Shown: in pieces, positions 15,462-22,801 of the stretch
Position numbering within the stretch: position 1 is the first letter of the stretch
Layout: every line of letters begins with the position of its first letter
DNA from: Caldifarciminota bacterium
GTDB taxonomy: Bacteria; Hydrothermota; Tepidihabitantia; SM23-42
NCBI GenBank assembly: GCA_020355325.1
Contig: CP070664.1
Coordinates: 1,642,168-1,682,308, forward strand
Length of the DNA stretch: 40,141 nucleotides
Direction of reading: 5' to 3'
The notes under the pieces: generated by a model
The model's input: the letters and a program-made list of their open reading frames with translations, nothing else
Database searches by the model: none
Told to the model about the DNA's origin: nothing
Program-made: the position numbers and the translations under genes

Positions 15462-16658
15462 TCAATTACCAGCATCTCTCTGTGTTTTCGCTATGCGAAT
15501 CGTCTCTTTAATCACCTCTTCAATCGGTGTGTCGTATGCATATATTTTAATGTTCTTAAACAGTTCCTGGTGTTCCTGTTTTGCCTGCTCAAGAATTTTT
15601 CTTCCTGCCTCCTCCATATTCCCGGCCATCCTCATGATCATCGGTTTCTTCGGTTTATTCTCAATAACATATTGAACAACTGCCTTTGCCCAATCATCAC
15701 ATCGTGAAATACCACCAAAACGGGCACCGAAGATTGCTTTCACGCGTGGATTATCAATGAGCAGACCGAGCATCGCCCTCAATTTTTCTTGGGTTGGCGC
15801 ACCGCCGGAATCCATAAAATTTGCCGGCTTACCACCATAATGCTGAATCAGATCGATGGCTGCAATACCGAATCCTGCACCACCAGGGAACACACCAATA
15901 TCACCATCGAGGTCAACATAGGGAATACCTTTTGCCTTGGCGACTCGTTCTCGTTTGGTCAATTCACCAATCTCATGACGCGCAACAATCCCCATCTCTT
16001 TCAGCTCATGGTGACGAAACATCGCATCTTCATCGAGATCCACCTTCGCATCCAGGGCAATAATGCGACCATCATGTGCAACCACTAATGGATTTATTTC
16101 AACGAGTTTACACTCCAAATGGACAAAGAGAGTAAATACGCGTAAGACAATATCTGCACAGACACTCATGGCTGCACCTGTAAAACCCAAGTCGCTGGCG
16201 ATATTTCTTGCCTGAAAATCAGGTAATTTTGCACCTATCTTAAAATAATACTTTAATATTGCTGAAGGGTCCTTTCTTGCTACTACCTCGATTTCAACAC
16301 CGCCTTTCTGACTCGCTATCATGAGAGGTTCATGCTTGAGTCTATCGATTGCGGCTGAGACGTATAATTCTCTATCAATCTCGATTCTTCGCTCAACCAG
16401 CACTTTTTCAATCGTAAACGAACCATGTTTTTTACCCAACATGTTCGCCACTTTTTTCTCTGCCTCTTTTCTGTTTTGAGCGAACTGAACAAAACCGGCT
16501 TTCCCTCTTCCACCGAGGAAAACTTGTGCCTTGACGACTACCGGATACGCAACCTTGTCTAATTCATTGAAACTCGAGTTATCGACGAGTATACTATCGA
16601 GTACAGGAATGTTGTATCTTCTGAAAAGATTCTTCGCTTCGTATTCGTAGAGCCTCAT
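15462..16658 (-). CDS. SucC-like CoA ligase beta subunit (succinyl-CoA or citryl-CoA synthetase)
   Basis: The 398-residue beta subunit has an ATP-grasp domain (about 1-235) with VVKAQVFLGGRGKAG. LVEINPLVV is followed by ALDAKVDLDEDA. The C-terminal CoA-ligase domain has YVDLDGDIGVFPGGAGFG and ANFMDSGGAPTQEK. Canonical SucC reads GxIGCMVNGAGLAM in the loop; here it is GDIGVFPGGAGFGI, which could alter the acyl pocket. Together with the downstream alpha subunit it makes the ligase that would act before the lyase if the pathway is citrate cleavage. The gene has its own promoter at 16668-16695 with the -10 box nine bases before ATG 16658. Succinyl-CoA ligase is the conservative call. Confidence 0.88.
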   Translation of the reverse strand: MRLYEYEAKNLFRRYNIPVLDSILVDNSSFNELDKVAYPVVVKAQVFLGGRGKAGFVQFAQNRKEAEKKVANMLGKKHGSFTIEKVLVERRIEIDRELYVSAAIDRLKHEPLMIASQKGGVEIEVVARKDPSAILKYYFKIGAKLPDFQARNIASDLGFTGAAMSVCADIVLRVFTLFVHLECKLVEINPLVVAHDGRIIALDAKVDLDEDAMFRHHELKEMGIVARHEIGELTKRERVAKAKGIPYVDLDGDIGVFPGGAGFGIAAIDLIQHYGGKPANFMDSGGAPTQEKLRAMLGLLIDNPRVKAIFGARFGGISRCDDWAKAVVQYVIENKPKKPMIMRMAGNMEEAGRKILEQAKQEHQELFKNIKIYAYDTPIEEVIKETIRIAKTQRDAGN

Positions 16659-16667
16659 TGGCTGAAC

Positions 16668-16695
16668 ATTATATAAAAATTATATTGGAATGCAA
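16668..16695 (-). promoter_or_regulatory. Promoter of the sucC-sucD-lyase run, near-leaderless
   Basis: On the minus strand TTGCAT (weak -35), 16 nt, TATAAT, then 9 nt to the sucC ATG. No Shine-Dalgarno is present. The -35 box is poor, so confidence rests on the -10 box and the pattern shared with other genes here. Confidence 0.45.
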
Positions 16696-16719
16696 TAGTA
16701 CGTTATTTTTCAGGAAGTA

Positions 16720-17241
16720 TCAGAAATTCCTCGTACGCGTTTTCTCTATATCAAAATCAATGAAGTCACAGTGATGGATGACAATCGCCTCACGAGAGCG
16801 TTTCATGTTCTCCCCTTCCACTGAGTGTGCAGCAACGATATGTGCCACTTCTTCGGGCAGTCCTGCTTCGAGCGCCAATCCATAGCCTGAAACTGGATGC
16901 CGCACACGTTTGCCATAATCACTCTTCACAAATTTCTTCCCCTGCTTCCGATATTCCAACAACTTGCCTACATCATGGACAAGACCGCCAGCAATTATAT
17001 AGTCCATATTCAAATCATGCCGTTGTTGAGTAACTGCCATGGCCATACGTGTCACAAAACGCGTATGTTCAATCAGTGTCTTTTTTGTATCGATGAGGAG
17101 GGTGAATGGTATCGTATCAATTTTTTTCCAGTGCCCGTTTTTTATTGCCAAAAGCCAGGCATGTATGACACCGTTACGAATTGAACTCTTCTTTATTTTT
17201 TTAATCTCGGGAAAAATGTTTTCAATATATTTTTTATTCAT
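16720..17241 (-). CDS. HD-domain phosphohydrolase-like protein
   Basis: The 173-residue protein has the metal-binding HD-superfamily pattern. His59 is in EHTRFVT, the His89-Asp90 pair is in GGLVHDVGKLLEY, and RHPVSGYGLAL follows. His139 is in AAHSVEG and the distal Asp159 in HHCDFIDFD. It is cytoplasmic with no second domain. HD proteins hydrolyse phosphate esters of nucleotides and many other compounds; the substrate cannot be read here. It sits between sucC (62 nt away) and leuD2 (50 nt) on the same strand, inside the citrate-related island. It could therefore act in metabolite repair or signalling for that pathway, which is inference. Start ATG 17241 lacks a strong ribosome site. Confidence 0.8.
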   Translation of the reverse strand: MNKKYIENIFPEIKKIKKSSIRNGVIHAWLLAIKNGHWKKIDTIPFTLLIDTKKTLIEHTRFVTRMAMAVTQQRHDLNMDYIIAGGLVHDVGKLLEYRKQGKKFVKSDYGKRVRHPVSGYGLALEAGLPEEVAHIVAAHSVEGENMKRSREAIVIHHCDFIDFDIEKTRTRNF

Positions 17242-17260
17242 AAACTACACCCTTGACCCT

Positions 17261-17317
17261 TTAAAATGTTTTTCCGCGTTCATCCGCGTCATTATCCGTG
17301 CTTGTCCGTGTCTTTAA
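17261..17317. repeat. CCGCGT-family dispersed repeat, supplying the leuD2 stop codon
   Basis: TTTTTCCGCGTTCATCCGCG, then TCATTATCCGTGCTTGTCCG (plus strand). Read on the minus strand its inner edge encodes the last residues KDTDKHG and the TAA of leuD2. Confidence 0.65.
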
Positions 17318-17843
17318 GGTACGCAAGAAGACCTCCAGCCTTCATGATATCCATCTCGAGTAATGAAACTGGTTTTGCATGGTATACTTTATTCTGTGTC
17401 TTATTCCTCACGATGCCGCGCTCGACATCGACTTCTAACGCGTCGCCCGGCTGTATCTCTTCGGCCTGTTCTAATACCAGAATCGGCAGACCCGTATTCA
17501 CCGCGTTTCTATGAAAAATACGTGCAAATGATCTGGCGATGACCACAGAGATCCCACTCCCCTTTATTGCGACAGCAGCGTGCTCGCGTGAAGAACCACA
17601 ACCAAAGTTCTTTCCTGCAACAAGGATGTCTCCAGTCTGTACTTTCTCAATGAAATCATCTCCTCCTTCTGCCCCTTCCATTGCATGCCTCGCCATCTCC
17701 TCCTTGTCAGTCAATGGCAGATACTTCCCTGGATAGATCTGATCGGTGTCAACGTCATCACCGAATTTCCAGGTTCTACCTGACACACTGATGGACGCGG
17801 ATGATGACGCTGAACGACGCGGAAAATTATCGTTCTTCTTCAT
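17292..17843 (-). CDS. Aconitase/isopropylmalate dehydratase small subunit (LeuD-like 2) with repeat-derived ends
   Basis: The 183-residue swivel subunit pairs with leuC2, whose stop it overlaps by 4 nt (ATGA). Core motifs are [20 protein letters not shown], loop [24 protein letters not shown] and [15 protein letters not shown], then the family C-terminus [17 protein letters not shown]. The first 22 residues ([17 protein letters not shown] and on) are not family-like. Bases 17790-17826 encoding them match the CCGCGT intergenic repeat. The terminal KDTDKHG and the stop codon lie in another copy. The YLPLT loop differs from leuD1 (YLSIT), so the two enzymes probably differ in substrate. Proximity to isocitrate dehydrogenase favours aconitase for this pair; dimethylmalate or isopropylmalate dehydratase are alternatives. 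Confidence 0.87.
   Translation of the reverse strand: MKKNDNFPRRSASSSASISVSGRTWKFGDDVDTDQIYPGKYLPLTDKEEMARHAMEGAEGGDDFIEKVQTGDILVAGKNFGCGSSREHAAVAIKGSGISVVIARSFARIFHRNAVNTGLPILVLEQAEEIQPGDALEVDVERGIVRNKTQNKVYHAKPVSLLEMDIMKAGGLLAYLKDTDKHG
17790..17826 (-). repeat. CCGCGT-family repeat inside the leuD2 5' coding end
   Basis: On the minus strand TTTTCCGCGTCGTTCAGCG is followed by TCATCATCCGCGTCCATC. It aligns with the free-standing copy at 17261-17317 (TTTTCCGCGTTCATCCGCG, TCATTATCCG). It is translated as [13 protein letters not shown]. Confidence 0.6.
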
Positions 17844-19087
17844 AATTCTGTGTCTGGTGAGGTTATCTCACCGGTGAGCGCAGTAGCAGCCGCTGTCGAT
17901 GGCGAGACGAGATATACCTCTGCTCCCTTGCCTAACTTGCCAACAAAATTCCGATTTGATGTCGAAACCATCACTTCTCCGGGAGCCATAATTCCTGGAT
18001 GGCCTGTCGTACACAGCGCACATCCTGGATTCGTGACAACTGCGCCGCTCGCAAGGAAAATTTCGTAAAACCCAGCTTCAAGCGCCTGCCTTGCCACTTC
18101 CATCGTCGCTGGAACAATAATGAGCCGCACCCCATCCTTAACCTTGTTGCCATCGAGAATTTCGGCCGCAATTTTCAAATCCTCAAACCGACCATTCGTG
18201 CACGAACCAATAAACACCTGATCTACCTTGGTCCCTGCAACCTCGTCGACGTCCTTCACATTATCCGGTGAATGTGGACAGGCAATTTGTGGTCGTAAGT
18301 TATCTACTGAAAATTCGTAAACTTTTGTATAGAGCGCATCAGTATCAGCCTTGATCGGTTCGACCCGATTTCGTGCACGCGAGTTAATAAATGCCATGAC
18401 GCCTTCATCCGGCTCAATAAAACCAATGTCACCCGACATCTCGGTCACCATACTCGTCAAGGTTATACGCTCCGCGAGATTCATTCGTTCAACTGTTTCA
18501 CCACAAAATTCGATTGCTCGATTCAAACCGCCGGACGTGGTCACATGTTTTAAAATATACAGTATAACATCTTTCGCAGTCACTGAGTTACCGATTTTCC
18601 CACGCACGACAATCTTCATTGTCTCGGGAACATGAAACCAGAGCTTACCCTTATACATCGCGCCAGCGATGTCCGTAGTACCCATGCCGAATCCAGCAGC
18701 ACCCATAGCTCCCAAGAGATTCATGTGACTATCGGTTCCCACAATGATATCCCAAGGCTTCACGAAGCCATTTTCCAAGAGAACATGTTGCCCAACACCG
18801 GTATTGACATCGAATAAGGTAATTTCCTGCTGCGTTGCGAACTCCCTGAGCATTCTTTGGTTACGTGCAACCACTTCATTGCGTGGTGGAATATGTAAAT
18901 CAAACGTTACGGCGACACGCCTCTTATCAAACACGGGATGTTCATCAAAATGTTCCCTATACTCCTGCACAACATTTGGACCTCCAAAATCACGCATCAC
19001 AACGAGGCTCAGATTCGCCCAAATGTAGTCACCCGGCTTCACATCCTTACCTGCTCCTCGTGAAAATATTTTCTCGATGATCGTCAT
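17840..19087 (-). CDS. Aconitase-superfamily large subunit 2 (LeuC-like, divergent)
   Basis: I place the start at ATG 19087 (MTIIEKIFSRGAG), which aligns with the start of leuC1 (MTIAEKILAKASG). The frame is open to 19126, but those 13 residues are repeat-encoded. The 415-residue protein keeps the cluster cysteines C296 (GSCTNGR), C356 and C359. The last motif reads NPGCALCTTGH instead of CGPCLG, GICHQ becomes GVGQH, and GTDSHTTTHG becomes GTDSHMNLLG with GFGMGTTDIAG after it. These changes mark a different subgroup from leuC1. With leuD2 it forms a full hydro-lyase. The isocitrate dehydrogenase gene lies 136 nt upstream, which suggests it is the working aconitase, but that is inference from context. 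Confidence 0.87.
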   Translation of the reverse strand: MTIIEKIFSRGAGKDVKPGDYIWANLSLVVMRDFGGPNVVQEYREHFDEHPVFDKRRVAVTFDLHIPPRNEVVARNQRMLREFATQQEITLFDVNTGVGQHVLLENGFVKPWDIIVGTDSHMNLLGAMGAAGFGMGTTDIAGAMYKGKLWFHVPETMKIVVRGKIGNSVTAKDVILYILKHVTTSGGLNRAIEFCGETVERMNLAERITLTSMVTEMSGDIGFIEPDEGVMAFINSRARNRVEPIKADTDALYTKVYEFSVDNLRPQIACPHSPDNVKDVDEVAGTKVDQVFIGSCTNGRFEDLKIAAEILDGNKVKDGVRLIIVPATMEVARQALEAGFYEIFLASGAVVTNPGCALCTTGHPGIMAPGEVMVSTSNRNFVGKLGKGAEVYLVSPSTAAATALTGEITSPDTEL

Positions 19088-19223
19088 GACACAGATTACA
19101 CAGATGATCCGCCTTCGGCGGAACACAGATGATTGTGTCGCATTCGTGGCTCGTACAGCGGATTCATCAAGTGAATATATGAAATGAGGATTTTGATACT
19201 GATTTGTAATTTGATATTTGGCA
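19088..19223 (-). repeat. Mosaic intergenic repeat upstream of leuC2
   Basis: On the minus strand a CAAAT-rich part (CCAAATATCAAATTACAAAT) begins at the isocitrate dehydrogenase stop. It is followed by ACGAATGCGACACAATCATC, then TCTGTGT, the hairpin TCCGCC-TTC-GGCGGA (19108-19122) and TCATCTGTGTAATCTGTGTC directly joined to the ATG of leuC2. The order of parts matches 13473-13584. Confidence 0.65.
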
Positions 19224-20315
19224 TTATATCTTCTCTGCTACCGCATGTGCCATGTCGAGCGTTGATGCATCGCCACCCAGATCGTATGTTCTTACCCTGC
19301 CTTCTTTAATTACCTGTTCCACAGCACTCTCCACACGTTGAGCAGCATCGGTTTCACCAAGCCATTCTAACATCATTTTTGCCGCAAGAATTGTCGCAAT
19401 GGGATTCACCTTATACATGCCTGCATATTTAGGTGCTGAACCATGAGTAGGTTCAAACAGGGCATAATTATTACCGATATTACCACTCGAGCCGAAACCA
19501 AGTCCTCCAACCATTTGGGCGCATAGATCAGAAATAATATCACCATATAAGTTTGGTGCCACCAAAACATCATAATTGAATGGTTTCTTCAAAAGCCACT
19601 GACAGAGTGAATCAACATTTGCATCATCTGCTTCTACGGTTGGATACCGTTGCGCTACCTTATTGAATATTTCGAGGAACAGACCATCACTCGCTCTTAC
19701 GACATTGGCTTTGTGTACACACGTCACTTTTTTTCTTTTTTCACTCTTCGTAAATTCAAATGCAGCCTCTATTATTCGTTCGCAGCCCTTTGGCGTATTC
19801 ACCTTAATCGAAATTGCCGCATCCGGGGAAACATGCTCCATACCCTTAATTTTGAGCATATCAGGAGGTATTCTATTAAATTCCAATCCTGAATAGAGAT
19901 CTTCGGTGTTTTCACGGAAGATAACAAAATTGACGCCATCCTTATAATTCAAAGGATTACCCGGATATGCCTTACACGGTCGTTTACATATGTAAAGATC
20001 AAAGAGTTGCCGCAGTCGAACAATCGGACTACGGTATACATAACCTTTATTGTGCAACTCGGGAATCAATTCTTGATCTGCGACCGTCTTTGGTTTTGAT
20101 GTTATCGCCCCAAACATTGCACACCGAGTCGTTTTCATCATATCCACGGTTCTCTGTGGTAAAGGCTCTCCTTCGGTGCGCCAAAATTCCCAACCGACAT
20201 CACCGTGTATATACTCCGCATCAAGTTCTGCCTTATCTAACACAATCTGGGCTGCATCAAGAACATCTTTTCCGATACCATCGCCTGGCAGCCAAGCAAT
20301 TTTATACTTTGCCAT
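19224..20315 (-). CDS. Isocitrate dehydrogenase, NAD(P)-dependent, IDH/IPMDH beta-decarboxylating family
   Basis: The product oxidatively decarboxylates (or reductively forms) isocitrate/2-oxoglutarate. Motifs are LPGDGIGKDV near the N-terminus, FRENTEDLYSG, CVHKANVVRASDG and VDSLCQWLLKKP. NLYGDIISDL and EPTHGSAPKYAG come later. The substrate helix reads RSPIVRLRQLFDLY, keeping the Ser that contacts the gamma-carboxylate in isocitrate dehydrogenases and lacking the Arg of homoisocitrate enzymes. The coenzyme loop has Lys-Tyr (as in NADP enzymes), but the later Arg is replaced (TYDLGGD), so NAD versus NADP is open. ATG 20315 is preferred over 20321 because AAGGAGT is then about seven bases upstream. 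It lies just before leuC2-leuD2 on the same strand. Confidence 0.86.
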   Translation of the reverse strand: MAKYKIAWLPGDGIGKDVLDAAQIVLDKAELDAEYIHGDVGWEFWRTEGEPLPQRTVDMMKTTRCAMFGAITSKPKTVADQELIPELHNKGYVYRSPIVRLRQLFDLYICKRPCKAYPGNPLNYKDGVNFVIFRENTEDLYSGLEFNRIPPDMLKIKGMEHVSPDAAISIKVNTPKGCERIIEAAFEFTKSEKRKKVTCVHKANVVRASDGLFLEIFNKVAQRYPTVEADDANVDSLCQWLLKKPFNYDVLVAPNLYGDIISDLCAQMVGGLGFGSSGNIGNNYALFEPTHGSAPKYAGMYKVNPIATILAAKMMLEWLGETDAAQRVESAVEQVIKEGRVRTYDLGGDASTLDMAHAVAEKI

Positions 20316-20462
20316 GTTCATACTCCTTTATCATGTACAAAATTGGACAACAATGATGATGAATAGGTACTACGATTAGGTATTTGAAAATATTTATTTG
20401 AAGATCAGTGTTTGACAAAAATCTCTTCGACAAACAGAGCATTGCGTACTGTCGCGTATCTT
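20316..20462. other. Spacer upstream of the isocitrate dehydrogenase gene
   Basis: AT-rich spacer of 147 bp with no gene. On the minus strand TTGTCA, 16 nt, TAAATA is a poor promoter candidate, and only the AAAGGAGT ribosome site of the dehydrogenase is convincing. Confidence 0.3.
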
Positions 20463-21578
20463 CTAAACAGCCGCCTCATAGATACGATACTTTTTATAGA
20501 CTTTACCACCCATCTTCTGGATTGCGTTATTTGTGGGATAATTATCCTCTAAAATCCACGACAACTCACCGCCTGTATAACCAAGACGTTGACCAACCCT
20601 GAACGACTCGAGAAAGAGCAGAGATTCCAGTCCCATTTTTCGATACTGTTTCCGTACACCCATAATCATCAAGCGCGCTTCTTTGATCTTATTCTTATAA
20701 TACAAAAATTTTAGCATCTCTATCAGTCCAAGGCGTCCATTCAATTTCTTAAGCACAAAATTATAATTGGGGACACCAAGCGAAACCGCGGCTGGAAGGT
20801 TGTCGATCTCAATAATGAGTACGAGGTCCGCGAGAACGAGCGGTTTAAGGTTTTCAGCGATCGCATCAAACTCAGCATCAGTCATTGGCACAAACCCCCA
20901 GTTTCGGCTCCATGCATCGTTGTATATTTCTTTAATTTTCTTTACTTCATTCGCAAAATCTTTGAGGTTCACCGGCCTTATCTTCATGTCCCGTACCCTT
21001 CTGCGTACGATTGAACAGAGCCGCTCGAGATATTCGAATGGCGCATCCTGTATATCGACGTAGTACGCATAAAGATCACGTGCCTTTGATAGACCGGTCT
21101 GTTCAATGAGTCGTGGATAATACTCAAAATTGTGCGTCATCATGATAAACGGCGGTGTATAAAACCCTTCAATGAGTACGCCACACTCATCATTGGTCGA
21201 GGGGTTCATCGGACCAATAAACCTAACCATACCCTTCTCTCGGTGGAACTCCTTTACCTTATCGATTAATGCACGTGCTGCCTCTTCATCATCATCGCAT
21301 TCGAAGAAACCAAAATAACCTGTCTTCTCACCCCAGAATTCAATAAAATTGCGATCGATGATTGCACAAATCCGACCGGCAAGACGCTTATCACGATATG
21401 CCAGAAATAGTTCTCGTTCTGAATGTTCCCAGAACGGATTCTTCTTCTCATTAAAGAGTTTGTATACCTCACTTTTCAAAGGTGGCACCCAGTACCGGTT
21501 GTTTTTATACAGATGATAGGGAAAATCGACAAACGCCTTGAATTCTTTCTTAGATTGTACCGATGTTACTGATATCAC
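20463..21578 (-). CDS. GNAT-fold acyltransferase-like protein paired with an SPT-like gene
   Basis: The 371-residue protein belongs to a conserved family often beside AONS/SPT-type genes. Recognisable segments are FVDFPYHLYKNNRYWVPPL near the N-terminus, KNPFWEHSERELFLAYRD and GYFGFFECDDDEEAA. GPMNPSTNDECGVLIEGF and MMTHNFEYYPRL follow. The C-terminal half (about 190-365) looks like a GNAT domain ending with LGYTGGELSWILEDN and NNAIQKMGGKVYKKY. No signal peptide or membrane helix is obvious. In Caulobacter a GNAT-fold enzyme (bCerS) acylates the amino group during ceramide synthesis, with spt in the same gene set. The 4-nt overlap with the SPT-like gene suggests an equivalent step here. That is inference; the family itself is uncharacterised as far as I know. 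Confidence 0.65.
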   Translation of the reverse strand: MISVTSVQSKKEFKAFVDFPYHLYKNNRYWVPPLKSEVYKLFNEKKNPFWEHSERELFLAYRDKRLAGRICAIIDRNFIEFWGEKTGYFGFFECDDDEEAARALIDKVKEFHREKGMVRFIGPMNPSTNDECGVLIEGFYTPPFIMMTHNFEYYPRLIEQTGLSKARDLYAYYVDIQDAPFEYLERLCSIVRRRVRDMKIRPVNLKDFANEVKKIKEIYNDAWSRNWGFVPMTDAEFDAIAENLKPLVLADLVLIIEIDNLPAAVSLGVPNYNFVLKKLNGRLGLIEMLKFLYYKNKIKEARLMIMGVRKQYRKMGLESLLFLESFRVGQRLGYTGGELSWILEDNYPTNNAIQKMGGKVYKKYRIYEAAV

Positions 21579-22765
21579 TTCTTGTTGAGCCCAAATTCTC
21601 TGGCACTGCGCTTAAATACATCTAATACGATAGTAATGTCTTCATCAGTATGCGTAGCCATATAACTCGTCCGTATCAATGCCCGACCGGGTGGTGTTGC
21701 CGGAGATATGACAGGGTTGGCAAATATACTATTTGCAATGAGCATTTTCCAAAATGCAAAGCATCGTTCTTCTTCACCAATAATAACCGGTATCACGGGA
21801 GTCTGGCTCTCTCCCGTGTCCAGTCCTATTTCTCTAAAACCGCTGAGTACTCTCTCCGTAATATCCCACAATCTCTGCCTTCTCTCAGGCTCACTCTTGA
21901 TGATATCTAATGCCGTCTGGGCACTCGCAACAGAAGCCGGAACCATACTCGCTGAAAATATCAGTGCTCTTGCTCTGTGCTTAATGTGCGTGATAACATC
22001 TTTATTCGCCACAACAAAACCCCCGAGTGAAGCGAAGGCCTTACTAAACGTCCCCATAATCAGATCCGCCTCGTCGAGAACATTGAAATGTTCACAGGTT
22101 CCTCTTCCCCCTTCTCCATGAACACCCACGCCGTGTGCATCATCAACGAGAAGGCGGCAATTGTATTTTTTCTTCAAACGCACGATTTCAGGAAGATTTG
22201 CAAGGTCGCCTTCCATGCTGAATACACCATCAACAATGATCAATTTTCCGCGTTCTTTTGGTAGCGATTTTAAAATTCTTTCTAAATCCTCCATATCATT
22301 ATGACGATACTTCTTCACCTCAGCATAGGACAGCCGGCAACCGTCAATAATTGATGCGTGATCCTGACGGTCAATGATAATAATATCGTCCTTCCCACCG
22401 ATCGCAGCGATAATACCGAGATTAGTCTGAAAACCCGTTGAGAATACGATCGCACCGTCTTTTCCAAAGAATTCTGCTAAATCGTTTTCCAGTTTGACAT
22501 GGATGTCGAGGGTACCGTTAAGAAATCTCGAACCAGAACAGGTTGAACCATACTTCTCGATGGCAGCGATGGCGGCCTCCTTCATGCGCGGGTCTGCGGC
22601 AAGACCAAGATACCCATTGGAACCAATCATGATGAATTCTTTACTATCGATACGCACACGATGGTCTTGAGCAGATTCGATGGGCGTAAAGTATGGATAA
22701 ATGCCTAATTCATACGCCCTGTTTACTTCCCTGACAGTCGCCTGACACTTATCGAATAAGTCCAT
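21575..22765 (-). CDS. Alpha-oxoamine synthase, serine palmitoyltransferase-like
   Basis: The 396-residue PLP enzyme condenses an amino acid with an acyl-CoA, releasing CO2. Motifs are YPYFTPIESAQDH, IMIGSNGYLGLAADPR, GSTCSGSRFLNGTLDIH and VFSTGFQTNLG. DRQDHASIIDG has the cofactor-stacking His136, VDDAHGVGVHGEGGRG has Asp209/His211, and the Schiff-base Lys242 is in GTFSKAFASLGG. The PYF-PIES N-terminus and the CSGSRFLNGT motif resemble serine palmitoyltransferases more than BioF or Kbl, though glycine C-acetyltransferase cannot be excluded. No acyl carrier protein gene adjoins it. The neighbouring GNAT-like gene supports sphingolipid-type synthesis. Its promoter places the -10 box 8 nt before ATG 22765, so the mRNA is probably leaderless. 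Confidence 0.85.
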   Translation of the reverse strand: MDLFDKCQATVREVNRAYELGIYPYFTPIESAQDHRVRIDSKEFIMIGSNGYLGLAADPRMKEAAIAAIEKYGSTCSGSRFLNGTLDIHVKLENDLAEFFGKDGAIVFSTGFQTNLGIIAAIGGKDDIIIIDRQDHASIIDGCRLSYAEVKKYRHNDMEDLERILKSLPKERGKLIIVDGVFSMEGDLANLPEIVRLKKKYNCRLLVDDAHGVGVHGEGGRGTCEHFNVLDEADLIMGTFSKAFASLGGFVVANKDVITHIKHRARALIFSASMVPASVASAQTALDIIKSEPERRQRLWDITERVLSGFREIGLDTGESQTPVIPVIIGEEERCFAFWKMLIANSIFANPVISPATPPGRALIRTSYMATHTDEDITIVLDVFKRSAREFGLNKK

Positions 22766-22773
22766 AATAGTTG

Positions 22774-22801
22774 ATTATATACATATTCCTATTGAAGTCA
22801 A
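22774..22801 (-). promoter_or_regulatory. Promoter of the SPT/GNAT operon, predicted leaderless transcript
   Basis: TTGACT, 16 nt, TATAAT, 8 nt, ATG (minus strand). No Shine-Dalgarno lies between the -10 box and the start codon. Confidence 0.7.

Noticed and set aside
19088-19126. N-terminal extension of leuC2 (MFRRRRIICVICV)
   Set aside because: It is encoded by the intergenic repeat and hairpin; ATG 19087 aligns with the start of leuC1.
19224-20315. Homoisocitrate or isopropylmalate dehydrogenase instead of isocitrate dehydrogenase
   Set aside because: The substrate helix keeps the Ser expected for isocitrate and lacks the Arg of homoisocitrate enzymes and the hydrophobic pattern of LeuB.
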